DNA from: Micrococcales bacterium
Lineage (GTDB): Bacteria; Actinomycetota; Actinomycetes; Actinomycetales; Cellulomonadaceae
Direction of reading: 5' to 3'
DNA length: 43,439 nucleotides
NCBI GenBank assembly: GCA_009777345.1
Contig: WRMB01000033.1
Coordinates: 1-43,439 of the forward strand
Below the pieces are notes generated by a model. It saw only the letters and a program-made list of their open reading frames with translations, was not told the origin of the DNA and searched no databases. Position numbers and translations under genes: made by a program. Of this stretch, positions 31,108 to 39,774 are shown piece by piece; the stretch's first letter is position 1; every line of letters starts with the position of its first letter.

Positions 31108-32379
31108 ATGGCCGAGTACCTGCCGCGACTGCTCGACGACGACCTGTCCGAACTGTTGCCCGAGGTCGGGGCGATCGCCCTGGAAGGAGCGAAGGGCGTC
31201 GGCAAGACAGCGACCGCCTCCCGGCTGGCACGGACCGTGATCGCACTGGACGACCCCGTCGTCGCCGAGCGTGTCACCGGCCGTGCGGCCACCCTGACCG
31301 AGGCCGAGCCGCCGGTGCTGCTGGACGAGTGGCAGCGCGCCCCCATGGTCTGGGACCGGGTCCGACGCCTGGTGGACGCCGATGGCCCTCGTGGACGGTT
31401 CCTCCTGACGGGGTCGGCGGTACCCCGAGGAGCGGCTGTGCACTCTGGCGCCGGGAGGATCGTCCGGCTACGGCTGCGTCCGCTGTCACTGGCCGAGCGG
31501 GGGCTTGTGGCCCCGACAGTGAGCCTGGGGGCGCTGCTGGACGGTGACCTCACCGAGGTCGGCGGCCTGAGCCCGTTGAGCGCCGACGACTATGCGGCGG
31601 AGATACTGCGCTCCGGGCTGCCGGGCCTGCGCGGTCGGTCGTGGAAGGCGACCCGCCGTGAGCTGGACGGGTATCTCGCGAACGTCGTCGAACGCGAGTT
31701 CGGCGAGCAGGGGCAGATGGTGCGACGACCAGACACGCTGCTGCGCTGGCTGCGCGCCTACGCCGCCGCCACGGGCGGCACCGCCAGCTATACCGCGATC
31801 CTCGACGCAGCGACTCCGGGCGAGACCGCCAAGCTGTCCAAGAGCACCACTCTGGCCTACCGAGACACGCTGTCTTCGCTGTGGCTGCTCGACGAGGTCG
31901 GCCCCTGGCTGCCCCTCGGCAACGCCATGCACGCGCTGGGCAAGACCCCCAAGCACTTCCTGGCCGACCCAGCGCTGGCCGCCCGGCTGCTGGACCTGAC
32001 CGAGCGCGACCTGGTGACCGGGGGCGGCCCTACGCCCCTGGGTCCGCAGCAGGGCCAGCTGCTGGGTCGGCTGTTCGAAGCCCTCGTGGCCCAGAGCCTG
32101 CACGTCTACGCCCAGGTGAACGAGGCACGGCTCAGCCACCTGCGCGACGCGAAGGGTCGCCACGAGGTCGACTTCGTCGTCGCGCGAGGCCAGACCGTCA
32201 TCGGAGTCGAGGTCAAGGCCAGCGAACGCGCCGGTTCTGACGCGGTCGACCATCTCCACTGGCTAGAACGCACCTTCGCCGACGTCAAGGTCGTGAAGGT
32301 AGTAGTGACCGCCGGTCGCGACGCCTACACCCGCGACGACGGCGTCCACATCGTCCCAGCAGCCCTGCTTGGCCCGTGA
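31108..32379 (+). CDS. AAA-family ATPase with DUF4143 domain
   Basis: The 423-residue protein opens with an AAA_14-type ATPase: Walker A EGAKGVGKTATA at about 26, Walker B PPVLLDEWQR at about 70, and FLLTGSAVP. It continues into DUF4143, ending in EVDFVVARGQTVIGVEVKAS (about 353), which has the spacing of a PD-(D/E)xK nuclease core. This family is common in accessory regions and suspected in defence or stress responses, but its action is not established. It is a single gene with a leaderless promoter, next to the second nucleotidyltransferase module on the opposite strand. Confidence 0.85.
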   Translation: MAEYLPRLLDDDLSELLPEVGAIALEGAKGVGKTATASRLARTVIALDDPVVAERVTGRAATLTEAEPPVLLDEWQRAPMVWDRVRRLVDADGPRGRFLLTGSAVPRGAAVHSGAGRIVRLRLRPLSLAERGLVAPTVSLGALLDGDLTEVGGLSPLSADDYAAEILRSGLPGLRGRSWKATRRELDGYLANVVEREFGEQGQMVRRPDTLLRWLRAYAAATGGTASYTAILDAATPGETAKLSKSTTLAYRDTLSSLWLLDEVGPWLPLGNAMHALGKTPKHFLADPALAARLLDLTERDLVTGGGPTPLGPQQGQLLGRLFEALVAQSLHVYAQVNEARLSHLRDAKGRHEVDFVVARGQTVIGVEVKASERAGSDAVDHLHWLERTFADVKVVKVVVTAGRDAYTRDDGVHIVPAALLGP

Positions 32380-32508
32380 CCGTGACCAGTGCTCAGTCCT
32401 GCGCATCGGGCCCCTCGTCCACCGAGTGACCAGTACGGCATCTTGCTGACATCGACCCGGGATACCAGGCCCATGGCGCGGCGACCGCCACCTGGTGCGG
32501 GACGCGCT

Positions 32509-33225
32509 TCAGCCTTCGAGGCCGAGTGCGAGGCGCAACGTGTAGACCCCGTCTGCGCTTCCCTGGACAGCCGCCAGGGAGCGGCGATCGTTGGTGATCG
32601 TGCCGAGCATCGAGTGCAGGTACGTGCGGTCTCGTCTGGTTGCCTCGTCGATCCGGTCGTCGGGTTCGATGAGCGTGCACAGGACCAGGAAGTCGGTGAC
32701 ATGCCTTGCCCGGGCAGCATCGAGCACGACGGTGCGGGCGGCTGCCTTCGCCACCAGCGCCCCCAGCAGGTTCGGTCGCCGCACCGTGCCTGTGCGACCC
32801 TCGAGTGACACCTGCACGTCCTGCGTGCGGTCGATCGCCTGCTGGGCGCCGGGAGTCTGCAGCGTCGTCCCACCACGCACGCCTCTGCGCTGGGCGGCGC
32901 GCTCACCGACCCCGCGAGGGATGAGCACGTCGATCTGCGCACCACCACGCACCCACCGGTGCTGGTGACCGTTCGGAGATGTGCCCGCCGGGGTGAACCC
33001 AAGCCGTTCCAGCGCGGTGGTGAACGTCATCAGCACCCCCGGCTGTCCACGTACGTCCAGCACCGTGTCCAGGTCGTCGGTGGGCCGGGCGGGAGAAGCG
33101 CCCCGCTCGGCGCACCACAAGTGCACCATCTGCCCGCCCACCAGGGTCCAGCCGGTCGGGTGCGCGTCGTACAGGTCGAACAGCGCCTCCCACCCAGTCC
33201 GCTGCGCGTCGTGCATCACAGGCAT
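32509..33225 (-). CDS. Nucleotidyltransferase of a second AbiE-like pair
   Basis: The 238-residue protein has nucleotidyltransferase motifs: LVGGQMVHLW, then TDDLDTVLDV (DxD), and AQIDVLIP for the third acid. The reading frame extends far upstream, but those residues are arginine-rich and antisense to the next gene. The ATG at 33225 has GAGGG at good spacing; a GTG at 33237 would overlap the upstream stop as GTGA. It differs in sequence from the protein at 21822-22796 while sharing the architecture. Probable RNA- or protein-modifying toxin, by family and context. Confidence 0.7.
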   Translation of the reverse strand: MPVMHDAQRTGWEALFDLYDAHPTGWTLVGGQMVHLWCAERGASPARPTDDLDTVLDVRGQPGVLMTFTTALERLGFTPAGTSPNGHQHRWVRGGAQIDVLIPRGVGERAAQRRGVRGGTTLQTPGAQQAIDRTQDVQVSLEGRTGTVRRPNLLGALVAKAAARTVVLDAARARHVTDFLVLCTLIEPDDRIDEATRRDRTYLHSMLGTITNDRRSLAAVQGSADGVYTLRLALGLEG

Positions 33226-33233
33226 CACGACCC

Positions 33234-33869
33234 TCACGCCAGTGCCTCCACGATTAGCTCTCGGGCCCGAGCCAGCTCGCGCGGCTGGTCGTGCTCTGCC
33301 AGATCGGCCGCCAGCACGAGCAACGGCACGGGAGAGGGCGGCAGCACGTCGACGACGTGCAGGACGACGTCCGGCCGGTGGCTGGCGGGGCGCAGAAGGT
33401 GCTCGCGACGCAGCGCCGACAGGTCCCTTGAGAGCACGTACCCCTCGACAAAGCCACCCGCCGCGATGCCGGCGCGCCGGTCCGACAGCCCGGACAGCAC
33501 GACACGCTCGTCGGTAAGCACCCCGTCGGGTCGGCGCGCCTGGAATAACCGCCGCTCGGCCCGGGAGGCGACCCACGACGCGAGCAGCTGTTCGGGTTCG
33601 TCGTCGTGCGCGAGTCGGCTGCGGCGTCGACGCCACCGGTACGCCGCGTCCGGCGCAAGTCCTGGCGATAGCGTGTCCGCGAGGACGGCCCAGGCGACCT
33701 TGGGGGCCATCGGGCGTCCTCGGCGAGGACGAGACGGCAGGGACGCCGCATCCACAAGCCAACGGCCTGCGACCAGACGGGCGTGGATGCGACCATCGGC
33801 GATCAGTGCACGAACGCGCCGCGGGGAGACCCCCAGCTCGCTGGCAACCTCACCCACCGACACTTCCAT
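33234..33869 (-). CDS. Helix-turn-helix protein, probable antitoxin of the second pair
   Basis: The 211-residue protein begins MEVSVGEVASELGVSPRRVR, an excisionase/MerR-like winged helix (IADGRIHARLVAGRWLVD). A C-terminal domain of about 110 residues without recognisable motifs follows (VVLSGLSDRRAGIAAGGFVE). It lies upstream of the nucleotidyltransferase with adjoining ends, like the other pair. The start at 33869 is preferred to 33881 because a TATGGT box lies 7 bases before it, in the leaderless geometry used elsewhere here. DNA binding and autoregulation are inferred. Confidence 0.65.
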   Translation of the reverse strand: MEVSVGEVASELGVSPRRVRALIADGRIHARLVAGRWLVDAASLPSRPRRGRPMAPKVAWAVLADTLSPGLAPDAAYRWRRRRSRLAHDDEPEQLLASWVASRAERRLFQARRPDGVLTDERVVLSGLSDRRAGIAAGGFVEGYVLSRDLSALRREHLLRPASHRPDVVLHVVDVLPPSPVPLLVLAADLAEHDQPRELARARELIVEALA

Positions 33870-33876
33870 AGACACA

Positions 33877-33882
33877 ACCATA
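33877..33882 (-). promoter_or_regulatory. -10 box of a leaderless promoter
   Basis: On the minus strand TATGGT precedes the ATG at 33869 by 7 bases. The 190 bases from here to the tRNA at 34074 contain no other feature I can support. Confidence 0.5.
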
Positions 33883-34073
33883 CCACTGCAGGAATGTAAG
33901 TGCCCATATGTCGAGGTGGCCGAGCGCTACCGAGCACCACGCAAGCGACGCGCGCGGCGCACACAGAGCAGCAGACGTTCCACCCGTAGTTTTGTAGATA
34001 ACGACCCGGTACTGAGTGGCACCCAGAGCGCCATGTCGAGGTCCTGATCCCCTGACCTGCTCTTTCGCTACTG

Positions 34074-34146
34074 TGCGCCTGGCGCGATTCGAACGCGCGA
34101 CACCCGCTTTAGGAGAGCGGTGCTCTATCCCCTGAGCTACAGGCGC
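34074..34146 (-). tRNA. tRNA-Arg(CCT)
   Basis: Perfect 7-bp acceptor stem GCGCCTG/CAGGCGC, anticodon loop CTCCTAA on CCGCT/AGCGG, and a fully paired T-arm. It stands alone, unlike the array genes, and is probably the host's own. No direct repeat of its 3' end was noticed elsewhere in the window. Confidence 0.92.
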
Positions 34147-34371
34147 GAGGGTGCTGCCAGGGTAGCAGGACCGCTCGTGCACCCACGCGGGTATAAGGAT
34201 CGCGCCGGGTCCGGGTGCGCGCGGTCCGTACGGACCACAGGATCACCGAGACCGAAGCGTCGCGGTGGATCCGGGCTGAGCCAGTCTGCCGTGCTCGTCC
34301 GTCTGCTCACCGCACGGGACGCCTCGGCCGCACGAGGGGGTCCGCGGCGTCCGGAGTACGCCTCAAGACCC

Positions 34372-34432
34372 AGGCGGAATCCACCTGGAGACTGAGGACG
34401 GATCCCACCTGGGCACATAGCGTTCCGGACAG
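34372..34432 (+). promoter_or_regulatory. Promoter element, copy 1, with tandem CCACCTGGR boxes
   Basis: Two boxes (CCACCTGGA at 34381, CCACCTGGG at 34405) 24 bp apart end 4 bases before TAGCGT (34418-34423). The whole 61-base stretch aligns almost base for base with 35533-35594. No -35 consensus is visible, so an activator or repressor binding the boxes is likely. The 225 bases before it contain only a 14-bp palindrome (34223-34236). Confidence 0.65.
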
Positions 34433-34460
34433 ACCGCCCGATGCCGAGAGAAGGCCCACG

Positions 34461-35333
34461 ATGAACCTGCAGCACCGACTTCTCGTACCCGCGCTGGCTG
34501 CAGGGCTCGCCCTGACGGGCTGCGCCGGGGACGACGCGAAGACCGACCTCCCGCTGGGGCCGATCTCCCAGCATCTGTCCGACCTGGACTTCGACGACGA
34601 CATAACGGTCGTCCTGATCGCCGCGCAGGAAGACCTGGTGGCGGCCTGCATGAAGGAACAAGGCTTCGACTACACCCCGACCAGCCTGGACACCGACCAG
34701 GTCGCGGCCCTGCTCGACTGGGGCTCGGAGGAGTTCACCCAGACCTACGGCTACGGCATCACCACCACCTGGCAGGACATACCGGAGATGGCCACGACGG
34801 AGACGGAGACCCTCGACGAGAGCTCGCAGGTCATGTACGAGGCATACCAGGAGGCCCTGTGGGGGACCGGTCTCGGCGAGGACGAGGACGACGGCGAGAC
34901 CTGGCTGCCCGGCGGGTGCTACGGCGAGGCGTTCGCGCAGCTCGGCATGGGTCTGCTGACCTCGACGGTCGCCCAGGACATCACCGACCTCACGCGCCAG
35001 GTCGACGCGGACGACACGGTGGTCGCCGCGCTCTACGAGTGGTCGGTCTGCATGGCCGACCAGGGCTACCACTACGAGACGCCCACCGAGGCGCAGAGCT
35101 CGATCCAGGAACGGGCCTTCACCGACGACGGCCAGACGGTCTCCGGCGCCGCGCTCACCGAGCTGCAGGAAGAAGAGATCGCCACGGCCGTCGCCGACCA
35201 CAAGTGCAGCACCGACCTGGAACGGATCCGGGCCATCGTCCTGGCCCGCCTGGAGACCGACTACTACGCCGACCACAAGACCGAGGTGGACGCCTTCTTG
35301 GTCCAGGTCGAAGAGTTCCTCACCCAGGGCTGA
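34461..35333 (+). CDS. Lipoprotein of unknown function
   Basis: The 290-residue protein has a classic lipobox (LALTGCAGDD, Cys near residue 21). The mature part is acidic and mostly helical, with four further cysteines in pairs of contexts (AACMKEQGFDY, PGGCYGEAF, SVCMADQGY, DHKCSTDL) that could form disulphides. GAGAAGG precedes the ATG. It shares a promoter element with the export operon at 35624, so the two are likely co-regulated, and it may be a substrate-binding or accessory part of that transporter. No family name is offered. Confidence 0.75.
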   Translation: MNLQHRLLVPALAAGLALTGCAGDDAKTDLPLGPISQHLSDLDFDDDITVVLIAAQEDLVAACMKEQGFDYTPTSLDTDQVAALLDWGSEEFTQTYGYGITTTWQDIPEMATTETETLDESSQVMYEAYQEALWGTGLGEDEDDGETWLPGGCYGEAFAQLGMGLLTSTVAQDITDLTRQVDADDTVVAALYEWSVCMADQGYHYETPTEAQSSIQERAFTDDGQTVSGAALTELQEEEIATAVADHKCSTDLERIRAIVLARLETDYYADHKTEVDAFLVQVEEFLTQG

Positions 35334-35532
35334 CGACGACCTTGGACGACGCGCCTCCGCACACCAGGTCGTGCTGCGAGGCCCGGCCGAAGGCACGGAC
35401 TCTGGACGTGTCGGCTGGAATGCTGCCTCTACGGGCCGGTCCGACCTCGACGACGGTCGGACGCGTCTGCCACCGGCCGCTGGTCGAGCAGCACATGCTT
35501 GACACGCACCGTGGGAGTACACCCTGAGGCGC

Positions 35533-35594
35533 AGGCGGTATCCGTCTGGGGTCTGACGACGAGGCCCCGTCTGGGGACGTAGCGTTCCCGACAG
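35533..35594 (+). promoter_or_regulatory. Promoter element, copy 2, with tandem CCGTCTGGG boxes
   Basis: Boxes at 35542 and 35567 (25 bp apart) stand 4 bases before TAGCGT (35580-35585), followed by TTCCCGACAG, mirroring copy 1 (TTCCGGACAG). Conservation of boxes, -10 and flanks across two promoters marks this as a shared control region. The 200 bases between the lipoprotein stop and this element contain nothing else I can support. Confidence 0.65.
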
Positions 35595-35623
35595 GATCGA
35601 CCCGACGGTCTGGCGAGGAGCCG

Positions 35624-37201
35624 ATGAACGAGAAGATCGCAGCACGGCTGGCCCCTACGGGGCGCCGGTCGGTGATCGTCCTGGCGCTGGTGGCGGTGGT
35701 GAGCCTGGCGGCCGGTATGGGCCTGAGCCGACTGATCCAGTCACCGGCGCAGGCGGCGGCGAACCTGGCGCCGCCGTCGGCCGGACCGATCACCTACAAG
35801 GTCGACAAGCGGGTGATCTCGACCGACGTGCCCCTGCGGGCCGAGGTGCGGCGCGAGGACTCGGTCGAGCTGAGACGGACCACGGGAGCGGGGGACGCGG
35901 GCATCCCCGCGGTGGTGACCGGGCAGCTGCCCGAGAAGGGCAGCCAGCTGACGGCGGGCCAGGTCGCGCTGGAGGTCACCGGACGACCGGTGATCGCGCT
36001 GCCGGGAGACCTGCCGGTGTACCGGGACCTGGGGCCGGGCATGTCGGGACCGGACGTGGTGCAGCTGCGCGAGGCGCTGCGGTCGTTGGGCATCAACGGC
36101 GGCGACCCGTCGAACGACACCTACGACGCGACGCTGGCCGCCGGGGTCCGGGCCTTGTTCTCCCGCGTCGGGTACACCGCGCCCGCACCGAACGAGGCCC
36201 TGGACGAGAGCGTCAAGGCCGCCAAGAGCCAGGTGACCGCCGCCACGCAGGGCAAGGCCTCGGCGCAGCGGACCCTGGACGCGGCCCGTCGGGGCGGCGC
36301 CACGGCAGCGGAGATCGTGGCGGCCGACGGCGCGGTGGCCGTGGCCCGGGCCGACCTGGCGTACTGGGACGCCGAGTGCCCCAAGGCACCCGAGGACCGC
36401 AGCCCGGACGCGATGATGGTGCTGACCTGCACCCCGCCCGGACGTGTCGCGCTGCAGACGGCGCTGGACAGCGCGGTCGCAGGACGCACGGCGCTGAGCA
36501 CCCCACCTGACACCGCCGAGGCCGCGGCTGGTCTGTCGGCGGCCAACCAGGCCCTGGCCGAGGCGAACACCGAGCTGTCCGAGGCGCAGGGCCGGGCCCT
36601 GACACCGCTGCCGGCCGGTGAGGTGGTCTACGTGCCGACCCTGCCGCGCCGGGTCGACGCCGTGACGCCCAAGCGCGGCGAGATCCTGACCGACGGCCCG
36701 TTCGCGACCGTGTCGGGCACGGACCTGGAGGCCAGGGGCAAGGTCACCGCCGCCGACGCCGCGCAGCTGCGGGTCGGTGCCACCGGCACGATCAGGCTGG
36801 ACGACGAGGACTTCGAGGTCACCCTCACCCAGATCTCCGACGTGCAGAAAGAAGGCGGCGGCACCGACGTCGGCCGCAAGGAGGTCGTGTTCACCTTCGG
36901 CGGTCTCACCGCCCAGCAGGAGGCGGCGCTCGACGGCCGGGGCGTAGGGGTGAAGGTCCCGGTCGGGTCGACCGACGGCCCGGTGCTCGCGGTACCGATG
37001 GCCGCGCTCAGCACCGGCCCGGACGGGGCGAGCCGGGTGCAGGTGCACGACGGGTCGCAGACCCGGCTGGTCGAGGTCACCACCGGCCTGCGCGCCAACG
37101 GGTACGTCGAGATCAAGTCCTCCAAGGGCGGGCTGTCCGAAGGCGACCTGCTGGTGCTCGACGCGGCGGCAGCCGCCCAGACCGACAAGGACGACGGATG
37201 A
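35624..37201 (+). CDS. MacA-like membrane fusion protein with peptidoglycan-binding domain
   Basis: The 525-residue protein has an N-terminal membrane anchor (SVIVLALVAVVSLAAGMGL). A split barrel-sandwich region is interrupted by a PG_binding_1 domain (about 130-185, GPGMSGPDVVQLREALRSLG) and by a helical hairpin rich in alanine (AAKSQVTAATQGKASAQR). Beta-barrel and membrane-proximal domains follow. This is the periplasmic-adaptor type used by actinobacterial MacAB-like exporters, with the wall-binding domain probably fixing the complex to peptidoglycan. The start at 35624 follows GAGGAG. The end overlaps the ATPase gene by four bases (ATGA), so all three subunits are made together. Confidence 0.85.
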   Translation: MNEKIAARLAPTGRRSVIVLALVAVVSLAAGMGLSRLIQSPAQAAANLAPPSAGPITYKVDKRVISTDVPLRAEVRREDSVELRRTTGAGDAGIPAVVTGQLPEKGSQLTAGQVALEVTGRPVIALPGDLPVYRDLGPGMSGPDVVQLREALRSLGINGGDPSNDTYDATLAAGVRALFSRVGYTAPAPNEALDESVKAAKSQVTAATQGKASAQRTLDAARRGGATAAEIVAADGAVAVARADLAYWDAECPKAPEDRSPDAMMVLTCTPPGRVALQTALDSAVAGRTALSTPPDTAEAAAGLSAANQALAEANTELSEAQGRALTPLPAGEVVYVPTLPRRVDAVTPKRGEILTDGPFATVSGTDLEARGKVTAADAAQLRVGATGTIRLDDEDFEVTLTQISDVQKEGGGTDVGRKEVVFTFGGLTAQQEAALDGRGVGVKVPVGSTDGPVLAVPMAALSTGPDGASRVQVHDGSQTRLVEVTTGLRANGYVEIKSSKGGLSEGDLLVLDAAAAAQTDKDDG

Positions 37202-37923
37202 TGAGCCTGACCCACCTGTTCCCCGCCCCCGCCCCCGAGCGGGTAGACAGCCCACCCGTGCTGTCGCTGCGCGGCGTGACCCGGGACTTCCCCGGGAACC
37301 CGCCGGTCCACGCGCTGGCCGCCACGGACCTGGACGTCGCGGCCGGGGACTACCTGGCCGTGGTCGGCCCCTCCGGCTCGGGCAAGTCGACGCTGCTGAA
37401 CCAGCTGGGCCTGCTGGACCGCCCGACGACCGGCGAGTACCGGCTGTGCGGGGTGCCGACCGCCGCCGCGCCGGAACGGGTACGGACCCGGCTGCGGGCC
37501 CAGCGGATCGGGTTCGTGTTCCAGTCGTTCCACCTGATGCCGCACCGGTCGGTGCTGGACAACGTGCTGCTGGCCACGCTGTACTCCGGCACCCCGCGGG
37601 CTCACCGGCGCCAGCGGGCGCTGGCCGCGCTGGACCGGGTCGGCCTCAGCCACCGGGTCGAGTTCCTGCCGACCAACCTCTCCGGCGGTGAGCGCCAACG
37701 GGTCGCGATCGCCCGGGCCGTGGTGACCGTCCCGGACGTGCTGCTGGCCGACGAGCCGACGGGCAACCTGGACACCGCCAGCTCGGCCGGGGTGATGGAC
37801 CTGTTCGACGAGCTGCACCGCGACGGGCTGACGCTGGTGGTCATCACCCACGACCCGGCCGTCGCCACCCGGGCGGACCGACGGGTGCAGATCACCGACG
37901 GCCAGGTGCGGGAGGTCCCGTGA
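37198..37923 (+). CDS. ABC transporter ATPase, MacB/LolD type
   Basis: The 241-residue ATPase has all nucleotide-binding motifs: Walker A VGPSGSGKST (about 57), Q-loop in FVFQSFHLMPHRS, signature LSGGERQRVAIAR, Walker B VLLADEPTGNLD and H-loop VITHDP. The FQSFHLMPHR and NLDTASS features are those of the MacB/LolD/FtsE group that energises mechanotransmission rather than channel transport. It overlaps both neighbours (ATGA upstream, GTGA downstream). With the adaptor and permease it should form a tripartite exporter for a peptide, lipid or antibiotic-like substrate. Confidence 0.92.
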   Translation: MMSLTHLFPAPAPERVDSPPVLSLRGVTRDFPGNPPVHALAATDLDVAAGDYLAVVGPSGSGKSTLLNQLGLLDRPTTGEYRLCGVPTAAAPERVRTRLRAQRIGFVFQSFHLMPHRSVLDNVLLATLYSGTPRAHRRQRALAALDRVGLSHRVEFLPTNLSGGERQRVAIARAVVTVPDVLLADEPTGNLDTASSAGVMDLFDELHRDGLTLVVITHDPAVATRADRRVQITDGQVREVP

Positions 37924-39182
37924 CCGCTGGCCGGTCGCACAACCGTGAGCCCGACCAGTCCCGTCGGCCCGACCGGTTCGGACTGCGCGACGCGTTCGCC
38001 GAGGCCACCGCGGGTGTCGGGGCCCGCACCGGGCGGCTGCTGCTGACCGTGCTGGGCACCGTCCTGGGTATCGCCGCGGTGGTGGTCACCGTCGGGCTGG
38101 CCCAGACCGGCGCCAACCAGATCAACAAGCAGTTCGACGCCGTCGCGGCCCGGCACGCCTCGGCCGAACCGGCCACCCACGACGTGCAGGGCCAGTCCCG
38201 CGCCACCGGGACGCTGCCCTGGGACGCCCCGGAACGCGCCAGGCGCATCGCCGGGGTCCGGGCCGCGGCGACCATCTCCAAGGTCGATATCGGCGAGGCC
38301 ACTATCACCGCGGTGTCGGTGCATGACCCGTCGGCGCCCGCCCGCACCCCCCCGACCGTGCTGGCCACCTCCGCGGACCTGCTGGACGCCGTGGGCGCGC
38401 ACCTGGCCCAGGGCCGGTACTTCGACTACGGGCACGACGAGCACGCCGACCGGGTGGCGGTGCTCGGCGCGCAGGCGGCCGAGCGTCTCGGCGTCACCGA
38501 GGTCGCCACCCTGCCGTCGGTGTTCATCGGCGACGACGCCTACCAGGTCATCGGCATCCTCGACACCACCGAGCGCAGCACCAACCTGCTGTCGTCGGTC
38601 ATCATCCCCGTCGGCGCCGCCCGGGCCGATTTCGGCCTGGCCGCACCCCAGAAGCTGGAGATGCTCATCGACGTGGGCTCCGGTCCCGTGCTCGCGGCCC
38701 AGCTGCCCACCAGCCTGTCCCCCACCAGCCCTCAGGGCATCAAGCCGAACATCCCCCCCAAGCACTCCGACGTGCAGGAGGCCATCCAGTCCGAGCTGGT
38801 GATGGTCTTCCTGGCCCTGGGCGGGGTCGCGCTGCTCATCGGCGGGGTGGGGATCGCCAACGTCACCCTGCTGTCGGTGATGGAACGGGCCGGAGAGATC
38901 GGCCTGCGTCGCGCCCTGGGCGCCCGGCGCCGCGACGTGGCGGTCCAGTTCGTCATCGAGTCGGTCATCGTCGGCACCCTGGGCGGACTGATCGGCGCCG
39001 CGCTGGGCGTGGCGGTGGTCGCCACCGTCTCGGCCGTCCGCAGCTGGACCCCGATCCTCGACCTGCGCATGGTCGTGGCCGCGGCCACCGCGGGTGCCGT
39101 CGTCGGGCTGCTCGCCGGGCTGTACCCCGCCACCCGCGCCGCCCGTCTGGAACCGGTCGCCGCGCTGCGCTCGGGACTGTGA
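37920..39182 (+). CDS. MacB-like ABC permease
   Basis: The 420-residue permease has one N-terminal membrane helix (RLLLTVLGTVLGIAAVVVTV) and a large extracytoplasmic MacB_PCD domain (about 65-285). Three C-terminal helices form an FtsX domain (VFLALGGVALLIGGVGIANV, ERAGEIGLRRALGARRRDV, GLLAGLYPATRAARLEPV). The four-helix layout and the ERxxEIGxRRALGA motif are diagnostic of MacB permeases. It lacks the fused ATPase of Gram-negative MacB, which is supplied by the overlapping upstream gene. It ends the operon. The substrate cannot be told from sequence. Confidence 0.92.
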   Translation: MTAGRSHNREPDQSRRPDRFGLRDAFAEATAGVGARTGRLLLTVLGTVLGIAAVVVTVGLAQTGANQINKQFDAVAARHASAEPATHDVQGQSRATGTLPWDAPERARRIAGVRAAATISKVDIGEATITAVSVHDPSAPARTPPTVLATSADLLDAVGAHLAQGRYFDYGHDEHADRVAVLGAQAAERLGVTEVATLPSVFIGDDAYQVIGILDTTERSTNLLSSVIIPVGAARADFGLAAPQKLEMLIDVGSGPVLAAQLPTSLSPTSPQGIKPNIPPKHSDVQEAIQSELVMVFLALGGVALLIGGVGIANVTLLSVMERAGEIGLRRALGARRRDVAVQFVIESVIVGTLGGLIGAALGVAVVATVSAVRSWTPILDLRMVVAAATAGAVVGLLAGLYPATRAARLEPVAALRSGL

Positions 39183-39225
39183 CCCGTTCGGGCTCGTCCG
39201 GAAGGACGAACCAGCGCGCCCACTG

Positions 39226-39316
39226 TGGTGCTCCCAGAACAAGATGTCGGCTGGGCTCCGCGCGGCGGCGCGGCCGACGTCTGGAGTGGCGTCGGGGTCT
39301 TGTCCTGGGAGCACCA
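39226..39316. repeat. Large imperfect inverted repeat
   Basis: Arms 39226-39245 and 39297-39316 (TGGTGCTCCCAGAACAAGAT and its partner) pair with two mismatches. An inner GTCGG/CCGAC stem is nested within. It lies 43 bases after the exporter operon and may terminate it. Confidence 0.65.
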
Positions 39317-39452
39317 TAGGACCGTAGCCCCAGGTCCGGACCCTGGTAGTCAGTCTGAGGTCGGGCCCATGATCGGCCGCAGGACGGATGCGGTCTGGAT
39401 GTTTGGATTGATAGCGTCGTCCCGAAGGGCTGGTCCGGTCCCAGCCCAGAGT

Positions 39453-39489
39453 CCTGGGCGGTGCGCACTCGGGGTGCGCACCGCCCAGG
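39453..39489. repeat. 15-bp perfect hairpin
   Basis: CCTGGGCGGTGCGCA pairs exactly with its reverse complement across a 7-base loop, followed by GGCATAAGG. It stands in a 590-base gene-free interval. Confidence 0.75.
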
Positions 39490-39561
39490 GCATAAGGTCC
39501 CCACCAGGTCTGTGCCGCCCGGCACCCCCCTCCCAACAGTCGACCGATAAGGTTGTTCCGA

Positions 39562-39621
39562 TTCGAGGACTCCACGCCGATCAGGTGGTTGGAACCGGTG
39601 GATCGGCGTGGAACCCTCGAA
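39562..39621. repeat. 21-bp inverted repeat with two mismatches
   Basis: Arms 39562-39582 and 39601-39621 (TTCGAGG..TCCACGCCGATC) pair except at two positions, with an 18-base loop containing GGTTGGAACC. Together with the two hairpins before it, this is all I can identify between 39183 and 39774; no convincing ORF is present. Confidence 0.7.
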
Positions 39622-39774
39622 CCGGGATCAGCTGCTCCGCGTTCGATGCCTGACCTACAACCAGCCCGGCTCTCCAACCGCTGAGCCGGGCAGGGGACGC
39701 GGGGGCCAAGACGCCTGGACAGGACCGCCCGAGGTGCCACCATGGGCAGGGGGCGCGTGGACGGGGAAGGACCG

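Noticed and set aside
34074..34146. tRNA-Arg(CCT) as attachment site of an integrative element spanning the tRNA array
   Set aside because: No duplicated 3' end of this tRNA was noticed within the window and no integrase gene is present.
37602..39743. 713-codon frame antisense to the ABC transporter genes
   Set aside because: No domain, composition of a shadow frame, and fully overlapped by two unmistakable genes.
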